The position numbers were made by a program, and so were the translations under genes. A stretch of 64,000 bases of DNA from an uncultured Collinsella sp. Its GTDB lineage: Bacteria; Actinomycetota; Coriobacteriia; Coriobacteriales; Coriobacteriaceae. The notes beneath the pieces are model-generated. The model was not told the DNA's origin, did not search any database, and was given only the letters and a program-made list of their open reading frames with translations. The DNA is taken from the NCBI GenBank assembly GCA_902470805.1, contig CABRHX010000010.1, positions 1-64,000 on the forward strand. Reading direction: 5' to 3'. This document shows positions 19,995 to 27,997 of the stretch, one piece after another; the stretch's first letter is position 1; each line of letters opens with the position of its first letter.

Positions 19995-20951
19995 CTAGTT
20001 CCCCTGCGCGCCCGAAATGCCATTTTGCAGGGCATCCCAGGCGTTCGTTGCCATATCGCCCAGGTTCTGTGCGGTATCGCCGAGGTTCTGAGCCGTGTCA
20101 CCCAGCTCTTGGGCCTTATCTCCCAGTTCCTGCGCCTTGTTGCTCAGGTCTTCCAGCGTGTTGGAGCTCGAGCTGTCCGTGGTGCCCTGGTCGCCGGACG
20201 CGTTGCCCGACGAGCTGTCCTTGCGCGTGAGCTGAATCTCGAGGTTACCGTTGTCGTTATAGTAGGCAGACGTCACGACCCAGTTGGCATCGACAACGGG
20301 CGTCGAGCCGTCGTCGGTCAGAATCACGGCATTCGAAAGATCGGCCCCGCGTGACTTGAGGAGCTTCTTGGCGTTGGACCAGTACTGACCCGGGATATCG
20401 CTCAGGTCGACGGTGCCGGACTGGGTAGTCTCGGTCTGCTCGGCCGTGGTATCAGTCGTGGCGCCCCGCTTGTTGAGCATGCCCGACACGATGGCAAACA
20501 CAACCGACAAGGCAAAGAAGATCGCCAGCACGATGAGGATCTTCTTAATCACGCTCGACGAACGCGAAGGCTTCCTCTCTTCGTCCTCGCCATACTGGGG
20601 GATGGACTTGGGATACTCACGATACGGCTCGCGCGCATATCGGTCGCGCGACTCGTAGCGCGGTTGTGCCGTGCGCGGCATATATGTCGTCTGCTGAGGT
20701 TGCGGAATGGGATTTTGCAGCAGGTCATCATAAGGGTCTGCCGCCGCGTTGCCGTAGGGGCCCTGCGACGAGGCACCATACGGGTCCTGCGCTGCGTTTC
20801 CGTAATTCACAACGCGCGTGGGATCGGCCGACGCCTGCGTCGTATCGGGAGCAGCGTAGCCGGGATTCGGCACGACGCGGGTCTCATCGGCGCCATTGCC
20901 CGTCCGCGGGGAGCCGTAGCCACCCATTACGGTCGTCTTGTCCTGGTCCAT
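19995..20951 (-). CDS. Single-pass membrane protein with PASTA-like domain and heptad repeats
   Basis: 318 residues. A long, disordered, Gln/Pro/Tyr/Asp-rich cytoplasmic part (1-130), one membrane helix (about 135-158, preceded by KK), then an extracellular region. Residues about 180-245 (VDLSDIPGQYWSNAKKLL...) resemble a PASTA repeat of penicillin-binding proteins and Ser/Thr kinases. The end carries tandem 7-residue repeats of the type AQELGDK/AQNLGDT, probably a coiled coil. AAAGGAA precedes the ATG. It may bind cell-wall fragments, but the PASTA call is by eye. Confidence 0.8.
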   Translation of the reverse strand: MDQDKTTVMGGYGSPRTGNGADETRVVPNPGYAAPDTTQASADPTRVVNYGNAAQDPYGASSQGPYGNAAADPYDDLLQNPIPQPQQTTYMPRTAQPRYESRDRYAREPYREYPKSIPQYGEDEERKPSRSSSVIKKILIVLAIFFALSVVFAIVSGMLNKRGATTDTTAEQTETTQSGTVDLSDIPGQYWSNAKKLLKSRGADLSNAVILTDDGSTPVVDANWVVTSAYYNDNGNLEIQLTRKDSSSGNASGDQGTTDSSSSNTLEDLSNKAQELGDKAQELGDTAQNLGDTAQNLGDMATNAWDALQNGISGAQGN

Positions 20952-21089
20952 GCAACGATTCCTTTCCGTCGCCCGTAAGCATCAAGTTATCCATGCATTC
21001 TACCCGCGCAAAAGCCTATGATGGGCAAAGCCCGCCGGTATCTACAAGACATGCGCGGCCGACGGCCATAAGCGAATCGAGGATACGTC

Positions 21090-21326
21090 ATGGCAAAAAG
21101 CAAGCTCATCAAAGACACGACGCGTGCCGAACGTGAGGAGATAATTAAGCTAGTGCTCGCTGGCTGCGGTAACGGCAGCTGCGACAACTGCGGCAGTTGC
21201 AGCTTGGGAGCAGGCGACCCGTACGGCACCTACCAGCCCTACATTGACGGCGAGATGGAAATCGCCGATATCAACATGATGGTCGCCGAGCGCAACGCTA
21301 AACTCTTCGGCCTCCAGCGCGGCTAA
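21090..21326 (+). CDS. Small Cys-rich hypothetical protein
   Basis: 78 residues with four Cys in a short cluster (C26, C31, C34, C37: GCGNGSCDNCGSCSLG), then an acidic tail with GDPYGTYQPY. The cluster could bind a metal or Fe-S centre. GAGGATACGTC precedes the ATG. It stands alone, divergent from the PASTA-like gene. The layout looks like a conserved small protein of the lineage; function unknown. Confidence 0.75.
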   Translation: MAKSKLIKDTTRAEREEIIKLVLAGCGNGSCDNCGSCSLGAGDPYGTYQPYIDGEMEIADINMMVAERNAKLFGLQRG

Positions 21327-21357
21327 TGATCCCTTCTTGGGCTGTGCACCAAAAAAT

Positions 21358-21497
21358 GCGCCCATCTACTACGTTTAACCCAAGGGTGCCAACCATAGCC
21401 AAATTTGTTTTAACAAAACCGCAGGTAAACGTCTTGCCGCATTGTTAAAAAACGCTCCATGGTCGGTCCAACCCTGGTAAACGTAGTAGATGGGCGC
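21358..21497. repeat. Element with 20-bp perfect terminal inverted repeats
   Basis: GCGCCCATCTACTACGTTTA at 21358-21377 is repeated exactly, inverted, at 21478-21497. Partial pairing continues inward (AAGGGT...ACCCT), and the centre carries a TTGTTTTAACAAAA palindrome. At 140 bp it fits a MITE-like or very long hairpin element between two convergent genes. Confidence 0.7.
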
Positions 21498-21616
21498 TTC
21501 TCGTGGCGTGGCTGGCCCAGATAGCTTGTTTCGGAGCCAATTTGCATCAAAAAGTCCCCGGCGGCGCTGCGTTTTGCGTCACCGGGGACAGTTCAATTTA
21601 TCCCTCGCGGTCCACC

Positions 21617-23647
21617 TTACTCATTGGGTACGTACGTAGCCCTGGCTCGCTCGGGCGTCACGTCCTGACCACTGGAATAGCTCGAGTCGAAGGCGTGCGC
21701 AACCAAGTCGTGCGTATCCCATGCCATGCAGTCAAACTCGCCAGTATCGAGGACGATGATATAGCCCTTGCCGTCGTAGTAGAAATGATCCTCGGTGTAG
21801 TTATTGTCATCGTCGATGCTGTCTTCGGACACAGAGTCCATATCCGGCTTTGCCGTCTTAATTGCCTGCTTGGCCTCGCTCTTGAGGGTGTCAAACGAGA
21901 GCCCATGCTGCGCAAGCGAGTCCTCGAGCGAAACCTGCTCACCCGTCTTGAGGTTGTAGAACGCCGACCTTGTCACTCGCTCCGATCGATACGGAGGTTG
22001 ATAGCTGTCGGTAAACGTGCGCACACAGGCAATATCGCCATCGATCGAGACGATCTCGGCGGTGTACATCATGGTCACGCGGCTGTCTTCGTCATCCATC
22101 GAGGCCTGCTTGCTCGCTTCGAGCGTATCCGCAACGAGCTGGACCATATCCTTGTTAAACTTGGCGACACCCACGCCCTGGCCCTTCACCTGGGGATAGG
22201 TCCACGTAGCCGTGATCTGGCACGTGTCATCGGGGGACGGATCCAGCGGGCCTTCGCCAACTGCAGCCGTAAAGTCAACATCCTGCGTGGCAGAGACGGC
22301 CTCGTAGCTCGCCTGCGCATCGTCAGAGTCCTTCGACTTCAGCTGCTCCAGCGTCGTGGCCACCGTTGCGATGGTGCCGGCTACGCTCTCTTCGGTGCTG
22401 GTAAGCACGGCGCTCAGCTCGGACACTTCATTGGTGCCGGCAATCTTCGAATCGCTTATCGGCGCCGGACCGGCAACGGCGCTGAACGCCTTACCATCGT
22501 AGGCATCGAATTCGCACTCATAGCCATCACGAGATTCGTCCATCCCGACTGGAACCTCTTTGACGTTGATCTTCTCCCCATCATGCAAATATCGCCTGAA
22601 CCCATAGGTGCCATCGTAATCGTATACACGGAGCGAAACGCCAACGCACATAACGTCAACCCAGATATCGGGCTCATATACTTTCTCAATTTTGCCGTCG
22701 CGGTATGCCCAAACCTCGGCCTTAGCGGCGGTGGCGCCATTGCTGTTTTCGAGCGGCTCGTCAGAATACTCAATCAAGAGCTCATCCTGACCATCGCCAT
22801 CAAAGTCTATAAGCTTGGCGTAGGCAACTCCCTGGGCTCCATATGTGTATTCATCAATCGCGACGGCCTCACCCTCGCCGTACTTCTTCTGGTACTCGAG
22901 AATCTTGTCGGTGAACAGCTCGTTTGCCGTCTTGACTGCTGCCTTGGCAGAAGCCTTGGCCTCCTTCTTGGACTGCGTGAGCTCGACGTTCTTAGGGGCG
23001 TCCGAACCTTCCTTGGTATAGTCGACCTTCATGGTGGTCGTGCTCTTCTTTTTGCCCTTGCCTGAGGTGATGGTCATCTGGTACTTCTGGTCGGGCAGCT
23101 CGCCAAAGTCCTCCATGGCAAAGCCATCCTCGCCGTCGACCTTGATGGTATAGCTCTTGCCCTTGCCGGACACCGGCGCCAGCTCGACGGTATAGCTCTT
23201 GAGCTTTTTGCCCTTGCTGTTCTTGGGCAGCACTTTAGTCTCGCATGCGCAGACAACGTAGCCCTTGCCGCCCGAAGTCACCTCGGACGACGCGCCGATA
23301 CGCGGCACGATCACGATAGCGGCGACAATGGCGACAACGGCAACACCGCCGAGAACGGCCGCGACGATGCGGCCCTTGTGCTTGGGCTTCTTGGACTGCG
23401 GCGTCGGAACAAACGGCTGAGCAGCCTTGGCAGGCTCGGTCATAGGCTCCTCATAACGAGGCTGCGCCGCCATATGAGCCGAGGCACCCTGAGGAGCTTG
23501 CCGTCCCACAGGAGCGAACGCCGTCGAGTCCTCCACCGGAAACGCCACGGGCTCCGCTTGATCCTCGGCGGCGCCCACGCGAGCGCCGCAGCTCGTGCAA
23601 AACATGGAGTCATCGGGTATCTGGGCTCCGCACTTGGTGCAATACAT
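21617..23647 (-). CDS. Zinc-ribbon membrane protein with C-terminal DUF3298-like domain
   Basis: 676 residues. It begins with a zinc ribbon (MYCTKCGAQIP...CTSCGARVG), a low-complexity linker and a single membrane helix (about 130-150), so the rest is extracellular. The C-terminal 200 residues (SAFYNLKTGEQVSLEDSL..., YYDGKGYIIVLDTGEFD) resemble DUF3298/RsiV-type domains. The ATG at 23647 has GGGAG upstream; the frame runs 57 codons further but without a start signal. A cytoplasmic ribbon joined to an outer sensor domain suggests surface sensing or envelope maintenance; nothing more can be said. Single gene. Confidence 0.82.
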   Translation of the reverse strand: MYCTKCGAQIPDDSMFCTSCGARVGAAEDQAEPVAFPVEDSTAFAPVGRQAPQGASAHMAAQPRYEEPMTEPAKAAQPFVPTPQSKKPKHKGRIVAAVLGGVAVVAIVAAIVIVPRIGASSEVTSGGKGYVVCACETKVLPKNSKGKKLKSYTVELAPVSGKGKSYTIKVDGEDGFAMEDFGELPDQKYQMTITSGKGKKKSTTTMKVDYTKEGSDAPKNVELTQSKKEAKASAKAAVKTANELFTDKILEYQKKYGEGEAVAIDEYTYGAQGVAYAKLIDFDGDGQDELLIEYSDEPLENSNGATAAKAEVWAYRDGKIEKVYEPDIWVDVMCVGVSLRVYDYDGTYGFRRYLHDGEKINVKEVPVGMDESRDGYECEFDAYDGKAFSAVAGPAPISDSKIAGTNEVSELSAVLTSTEESVAGTIATVATTLEQLKSKDSDDAQASYEAVSATQDVDFTAAVGEGPLDPSPDDTCQITATWTYPQVKGQGVGVAKFNKDMVQLVADTLEASKQASMDDEDSRVTMMYTAEIVSIDGDIACVRTFTDSYQPPYRSERVTRSAFYNLKTGEQVSLEDSLAQHGLSFDTLKSEAKQAIKTAKPDMDSVSEDSIDDDNNYTEDHFYYDGKGYIIVLDTGEFDCMAWDTHDLVAHAFDSSYSSGQDVTPERARATYVPNE

Positions 23648-23774
23648 CACATCTCCCGTCTCTCGTCGCAGCCGCAATGCGCCCGCGCAGTTCTTCCAAC
23701 TACACCGTACGAGAGAAATCCCCATTCTTGTTGCGCAACATTGCCGCCGCAAAAAATGATCCCTTGGGGACGAA

Positions 23775-23812
23775 GGAAAAAGCCCCGCCGGGCCTTGAAG
23801 GCGCGGCGGGGC
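23775..23812 (-). terminator. Terminator of fhs
   Basis: GCCCCGCCG/CGGCGGGGC 9-bp stem with TTTTTCC after it on the minus strand, 25 nt past the fhs stop. Confidence 0.85.
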
Positions 23813-23837
23813 GTGCAAGCGGCTATGAGCGGCAGGC

Positions 23838-25505
23838 CTAGAACAGGCCGGTGATGTTGCCGTCGTTGTCGACGTCGATGTTCTCGGCCGCGGGAACCTT
23901 GGGCAGGCCCGGCATGGTCAGAACGCTGCCGGTCAGCGCAACCACAAAGTGGGCACCGGCGGAAACCTTGAGCTCGCGCACGGTGATGTGGAAGCCCTCG
24001 GGAGCGCCCAGCGCCTTGGCGTTGTCGCTAAAGCTGTACTGCGTCTTGGCCACGCACACCGGCAGGTTGCCAAAGCCGTTCTCGCGTAGCTCGGCGAGCT
24101 GGCGCTTGGCAGCCGGCGTAAAGTCGACGCCGTCGGCGCGGTAGACCTTGGTGGCAACGGCCTCGAGGGCGTCGGCCACATCGGCACCGTCCTCGTAGGC
24201 AAACTTGAGCTCGCTCGGCTGCTCAATCAGGCGCATGACCTCATCGGCCAGGTCGAGCGCGCCCTCGCCGCCCTTAGCCCAAACCTCGGACAGTTTAACG
24301 TTGACACCGAGCTTCTGGCACTCGGACTCGATGAGCTCGAGCTCGGCCTCGGTGTCCGTCGGGAAGCGGTTGATGGCGACCACGCAGGGCAGACCGTAGA
24401 CGTTCTGGATGTTGTCGACGTGGCGCAGCAGGTTGGGCATGCCGGCCTTGAGGGCCTCGAGGTTCTCCTCGTTGAGGTCGGCCTTGGCGACGCCACCGTT
24501 GTACTTAAGCGCACGAGCGGTGGCGACGACCACGACAGCGCTGGGGCGAACGCCCGTCATGCGGCACTTGATGTCGAGGAACTTCTCGGCGCCCAGGTCG
24601 GCGCCGAAACCGGCCTCGGTAATCGCAACGTCACCAAAACGCATGGCCATGCGGGTGGCCATGATGGAGTTGCAGCCATGGGCAATATTGGCGAAGGGAC
24701 CGCCGTGGACAAACGCAGGCGTGCCCTCGAGCGTCTGAACCAGGTTGGGTTTGAGCGCGTCCTTGAGCAGGGCCGCCATGGCGCCCTGAGCCTTAAGGTC
24801 GCGGGCGCGGACGGGCTCGCCGGCAAAACTGTAGCCGACAACAATCTCGCCCAGGCGCTCCTTGAGGTCATTGATACTCGTGGACAGGCACAGGATTGCC
24901 ATGACCTCGGAGGCAACAGTGATGTCGAAGCCATCCTCGCGCGGCACTCCCTGGGCCTTGCCGCCAATGCCGTCGATAACATGGCGCAGCTGACGGTCGT
25001 TCATGTCGACAACGCGCTTCCAGGTGATGCGCTTAACGTCGATGCCGAGCTGGTTGCCCTGCTGAATATGGTTGTCGAGCATGGCTGCCAGCAGGTTGTT
25101 GGCGGCACCGATGGCATGGAAGTCACCGGTAAAGTGCAGGTTGATGTCCTCCATGGGGATGACCTGGGCCCAACCGCCGCCGGCGGCACCGCCCTTCACG
25201 CCAAACACGGGGCCGAGCGAAGGCTCGCGCAGGGCCACGGCGCTCTTGACGCCGCGACGACGCAGGCCATCGGCCAGGCCGATGGTCGTGGTAGTCTTGC
25301 CCTCGCCTGCGGGCGTGGGATTGATAGCGGTCACGAGGACAAGCTTGGCCTGGTGGTCGGTCGGCTCGTTGAGCAGAGAATAGTCGACCTTTGCCTTGTC
25401 GAAGCCATACGGAATCAGATGCTTAACGTCGACGCCGGCGTTCTTGGCCACCTCGGTAATAGGCAGCGGCGTAACAGAACGTGCGATTTCGATGTCAGTA
25501 GGCAT
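23838..25505 (-). CDS. fhs: Formate--tetrahydrofolate ligase
   Basis: 555 residues, full length. The P-loop-like PTPAGEGKTTTTIGL near the N-terminus and the long conserved FTHFS core (VKGGAAGGGWAQVIPMEDINLHFTGD in part) are unmistakable. It makes 10-formyl-THF from formate, THF and ATP in the cytoplasm, feeding purine synthesis and, with fchA and folD about 22 kb away, the route to methylene-THF. The ATG at 25505 has AAAGGA 6 nt upstream; the extra 20 codons of the longer frame have no signal. Single gene with its own terminator. Confidence 0.97.
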   Translation of the reverse strand: MPTDIEIARSVTPLPITEVAKNAGVDVKHLIPYGFDKAKVDYSLLNEPTDHQAKLVLVTAINPTPAGEGKTTTTIGLADGLRRRGVKSAVALREPSLGPVFGVKGGAAGGGWAQVIPMEDINLHFTGDFHAIGAANNLLAAMLDNHIQQGNQLGIDVKRITWKRVVDMNDRQLRHVIDGIGGKAQGVPREDGFDITVASEVMAILCLSTSINDLKERLGEIVVGYSFAGEPVRARDLKAQGAMAALLKDALKPNLVQTLEGTPAFVHGGPFANIAHGCNSIMATRMAMRFGDVAITEAGFGADLGAEKFLDIKCRMTGVRPSAVVVVATARALKYNGGVAKADLNEENLEALKAGMPNLLRHVDNIQNVYGLPCVVAINRFPTDTEAELELIESECQKLGVNVKLSEVWAKGGEGALDLADEVMRLIEQPSELKFAYEDGADVADALEAVATKVYRADGVDFTPAAKRQLAELRENGFGNLPVCVAKTQYSFSDNAKALGAPEGFHITVRELKVSAGAHFVVALTGSVLTMPGLPKVPAAENIDVDNDGNITGLF

Positions 25506-25651
25506 GGGCGGTCCTTTCGTTACCGGATGAGAAAAAGACCAATCCAGCATAGCACGCGCGCGCAATAGTAAAACGCCCGTAACCGACGAACGGCGATATG
25601 TTTACCCGATGCCCAGCGATAGCCTACAGATGCGCTAAAACAAGCCCATTC

Positions 25652-26719
25652 CTACAGGGTCGGTTCAATACCCAAATGCTCAAAGGTGCGAAGCGTTGCC
25701 TGGCGGCCCTGGGGCGTACGAATCATCAAGCCGCACTGCAGCAGATAAGGCTCATAGACATCCTCGAGCGTACCCGGGTCCTCGCCCACCGCGCTGGCAA
25801 GCGTCGTCAGGCCCACGGCACGGCCGGAGAACGTCTTGGTAAGCGTCTTCAAGATGCGAATATCCATCCAGTCCAGGCCGAGCTCGTCGATCTCGAAGAA
25901 CTCGAGTGCCTGACGGCAGATATCGAGCTCGATAGGACCGTTGCCGCGCACCTGCGCATAGTCGCGCACGCGTTTGAGCAGACGGTTGGCGAGGCGCGGC
26001 GTACCGCGCGAGCGCGAGCCGATCTCGAGCGCGCTGGGATGGTCGATCGTCACGCCCAGGATGGTTGCCGAGCGCGTCACAATCTGGGCGAGCTCCTCAA
26101 CGGTGTAGTAGTCCAGGCGATACGAGATGCCAAAGCGATCGCGCAGCGGACCCGTGAGCATGCCCGAACGGGTCGTGGCCGCCACCAGCGTAAACTTGGG
26201 AATATCCAGGCGAATCGAGCGCGCCGCCGGGCCCTTACCGATCACGATATCGAGCGCAAAGTCCTCCATCGCGGGATACAGAACTTCCTCGACCGAACGG
26301 TTCAGACGGTGAATCTCGTCGATAAACAGCACGTCACCCGGCTGCAAGTTAGTTAGGATGGCCGCGAGGTCGCCGGTGCGCGCAATAGCGGGGCCGCTCG
26401 TCGTCTTGATCTGAGCGCCCAGCTCGTTGGCGATAACCGTGGCCAGCGTGGTCTTGCCCAGACCCGGAGGGCCAGAGAAGATCACGTGGTCGAGCGTCTC
26501 GCCGCGGCTCTGCGCGGCCTCGATCAGCACGCGCAGACTCTGCTTGATATGCTCCTGGCCGCAGTAGTCATCCAGGCGCTGGGGGCGCAAGGTACGGTCG
26601 ACATCGAGGTCCTCGGGCGTCAGCTCCGAGCCCACCATGCGCTCGCCATGCGCCATGGATGCCGCCGGCGAGTTGCCGGGCGTCGCCCACAGGTCCTGAG
26701 AGTCATCGGCTTCCCACAT
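25652..26719 (-). CDS. ruvB: Holliday junction branch migration ATPase RuvB
   Basis: 355 residues, normal length. AAA+ motor with GPPGLGKTTLA (Walker A), DEIHR (Walker B), ATTRSGML (sensor 1) and the C-terminal winged helix. It drives branch migration of RuvA-bound junctions. It is last in ruvC-ruvA-ruvB; its ATG overlaps the ruvA stop by one base (TGATG), and a GTG one codon earlier is an alternative start. Confidence 0.97.
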   Translation of the reverse strand: MWEADDSQDLWATPGNSPAASMAHGERMVGSELTPEDLDVDRTLRPQRLDDYCGQEHIKQSLRVLIEAAQSRGETLDHVIFSGPPGLGKTTLATVIANELGAQIKTTSGPAIARTGDLAAILTNLQPGDVLFIDEIHRLNRSVEEVLYPAMEDFALDIVIGKGPAARSIRLDIPKFTLVAATTRSGMLTGPLRDRFGISYRLDYYTVEELAQIVTRSATILGVTIDHPSALEIGSRSRGTPRLANRLLKRVRDYAQVRGNGPIELDICRQALEFFEIDELGLDWMDIRILKTLTKTFSGRAVGLTTLASAVGEDPGTLEDVYEPYLLQCGLMIRTPQGRQATLRTFEHLGIEPTL

Positions 26720-27339
26720 CACACATCCATTCCAAGTCGCTTAAGCGCAGCGCCGAGCAGATCCTCGACACGCATATTCTGCCCATCATACCCGCTCAGG
26801 GCAACATCGGTCTCCTGTGGGCTAAAGCCCATGGAAAGGAGCGCCGCACGGGCGTCATCGATCGCCGAAGGAGCGGCGGCGGGAACCGGCATCGCAACCT
26901 GGCCGGGAATCACGTCGACCGGCACAAAGCCCTTGTCCTTGGCAAAGGTGCTCTTGAGTTCCAAGATGAGGCGCTGCGCGGTCTTTTTGCCCACACCGGG
27001 AACCTTGGCCATACCCTTGTCGTCCTCGGCCATCACCAGGGAATACAGTTGCCCCACGGTATAGGTGGAGAGCACGGCAAGCGCCAGGCGCGGACCGACA
27101 CCAGAGACGGACACGAGCCGATCGAACATCGTGCGCTCGTCCTTGGAGGCAAAGCCAAAGAGCGTCATGGCGTCCTCGCGCACCTGCATACGGGTATAAA
27201 GGCGAACCTCGCCGCCGGGTGTAGGCAGCGTGGCGGCAGTACTGCCCGAGATGCCGAGCTCAAAGCCCACGCCCGATACATCGACAACGGCCGAGCTCAT
27301 CGTGGCCTCGACAAGCGTTCCATGGAGCTGGGAGATCAT
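26719..27339 (-). CDS. ruvA: Holliday junction DNA helicase subunit RuvA
   Basis: 206 residues: N-terminal OB fold (MISQLHGTLVEA), two helix-hairpin-helix motifs (LVSVSGVGPRLALAVL and KVPGVGKKTAQRLI) and the C-terminal domain that contacts RuvB (ALLSMGFSPQETDVAL). It holds the four-way junction for RuvB and RuvC. GAGGAA precedes the ATG, which overlaps the ruvC stop by one base. Confidence 0.97.
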   Translation of the reverse strand: MISQLHGTLVEATMSSAVVDVSGVGFELGISGSTAATLPTPGGEVRLYTRMQVREDAMTLFGFASKDERTMFDRLVSVSGVGPRLALAVLSTYTVGQLYSLVMAEDDKGMAKVPGVGKKTAQRLILELKSTFAKDKGFVPVDVIPGQVAMPVPAAAPSAIDDARAALLSMGFSPQETDVALSGYDGQNMRVEDLLGAALKRLGMDV

Positions 27340-27860
27340 CAGTATCCGGTTCCTCTCTGTTGATAGAACTCGCCGCCGGTAAGCGCCCGGGTGCGGCTGA
27401 GGTTAACGTGGCAGATGGCGCAGGCCAGGGCATCGGCAGCATGGTCGGGATGCGGGTCGTGATCGAGCTGTGTGAGCGTACGAACCATGTACGCGACCTG
27501 CCGTTTGTCCGCGGCGCCGGTGCCCACCACAGCCTGTTTGATCTGCATGGGCGTGTACTCGCCGATCTCGAGCGCGCACTCCGAAAGCGCCACGAGCGCG
27601 GCACCGCGGGCATGCGCCGTCGGGATGGCCGAGCGAACGTTGGCGCCAAAGTAAATGCTCTCGATAGCAGCGGTATCGGGTCGATAACGCTCCACGACAC
27701 CCTTGAGGTCGCGGGCGATATGCGACAGGCGCACCGCGAGCGGACTGCCCGCGCTGGTCTCGATACAACCATAGGCACGACAGCGAACCTCTCCGCGCCG
27801 CTCCTCGATAATCCCCCAGCCCGTATGGGCCAAACCGGGGTCGATACCCAAGATAACCAA
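27339..27860 (-). CDS. ruvC: Crossover junction endodeoxyribonuclease RuvC
   Basis: 173 residues from a TTG at 27860, preferred because GGGGAGG lies 5 nt upstream and the protein then begins at the conserved ILGIDPG. The acidic active site is intact: Asp in GIDPG, Glu in AIESIYFG, and the Asp pair in PDHAADALA. It resolves Holliday junctions by symmetric nicks. First gene of the ruvCAB operon. Confidence 0.95.
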   Translation of the reverse strand: MVILGIDPGLAHTGWGIIEERRGEVRCRAYGCIETSAGSPLAVRLSHIARDLKGVVERYRPDTAAIESIYFGANVRSAIPTAHARGAALVALSECALEIGEYTPMQIKQAVVGTGAADKRQVAYMVRTLTQLDHDPHPDHAADALACAICHVNLSRTRALTGGEFYQQRGTGY

Positions 27861-27969
27861 GCCAGCCTCCCCTCGCCACAAGTACGGCGCAAGGCAAGGC
27901 CCCGCGCACTATTCACGAACGTCTGTTCTAGAATAACACAACGGGGCCAAGATGCTTAGTTGAAGTGTA

Positions 27970-27994
27970 GGGGTTGGGAGCGAATCCCGTCCCC
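27970..27994 (-). terminator. Hairpin after the NadE-like gene
   Basis: GGGG..GGGA pairs with TCCC..CCCC around a 5-nt loop. It is weakly terminator-like: no strong T-run. Confidence 0.4.
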
Positions 27995-27997
27995 AGT

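Noticed and set aside
21503..23065. A 520-codon plus-strand frame
   Set aside because: Antisense to the zinc-ribbon/DUF3298-like gene, which has a ribosome site, zinc ribbon and membrane helix.
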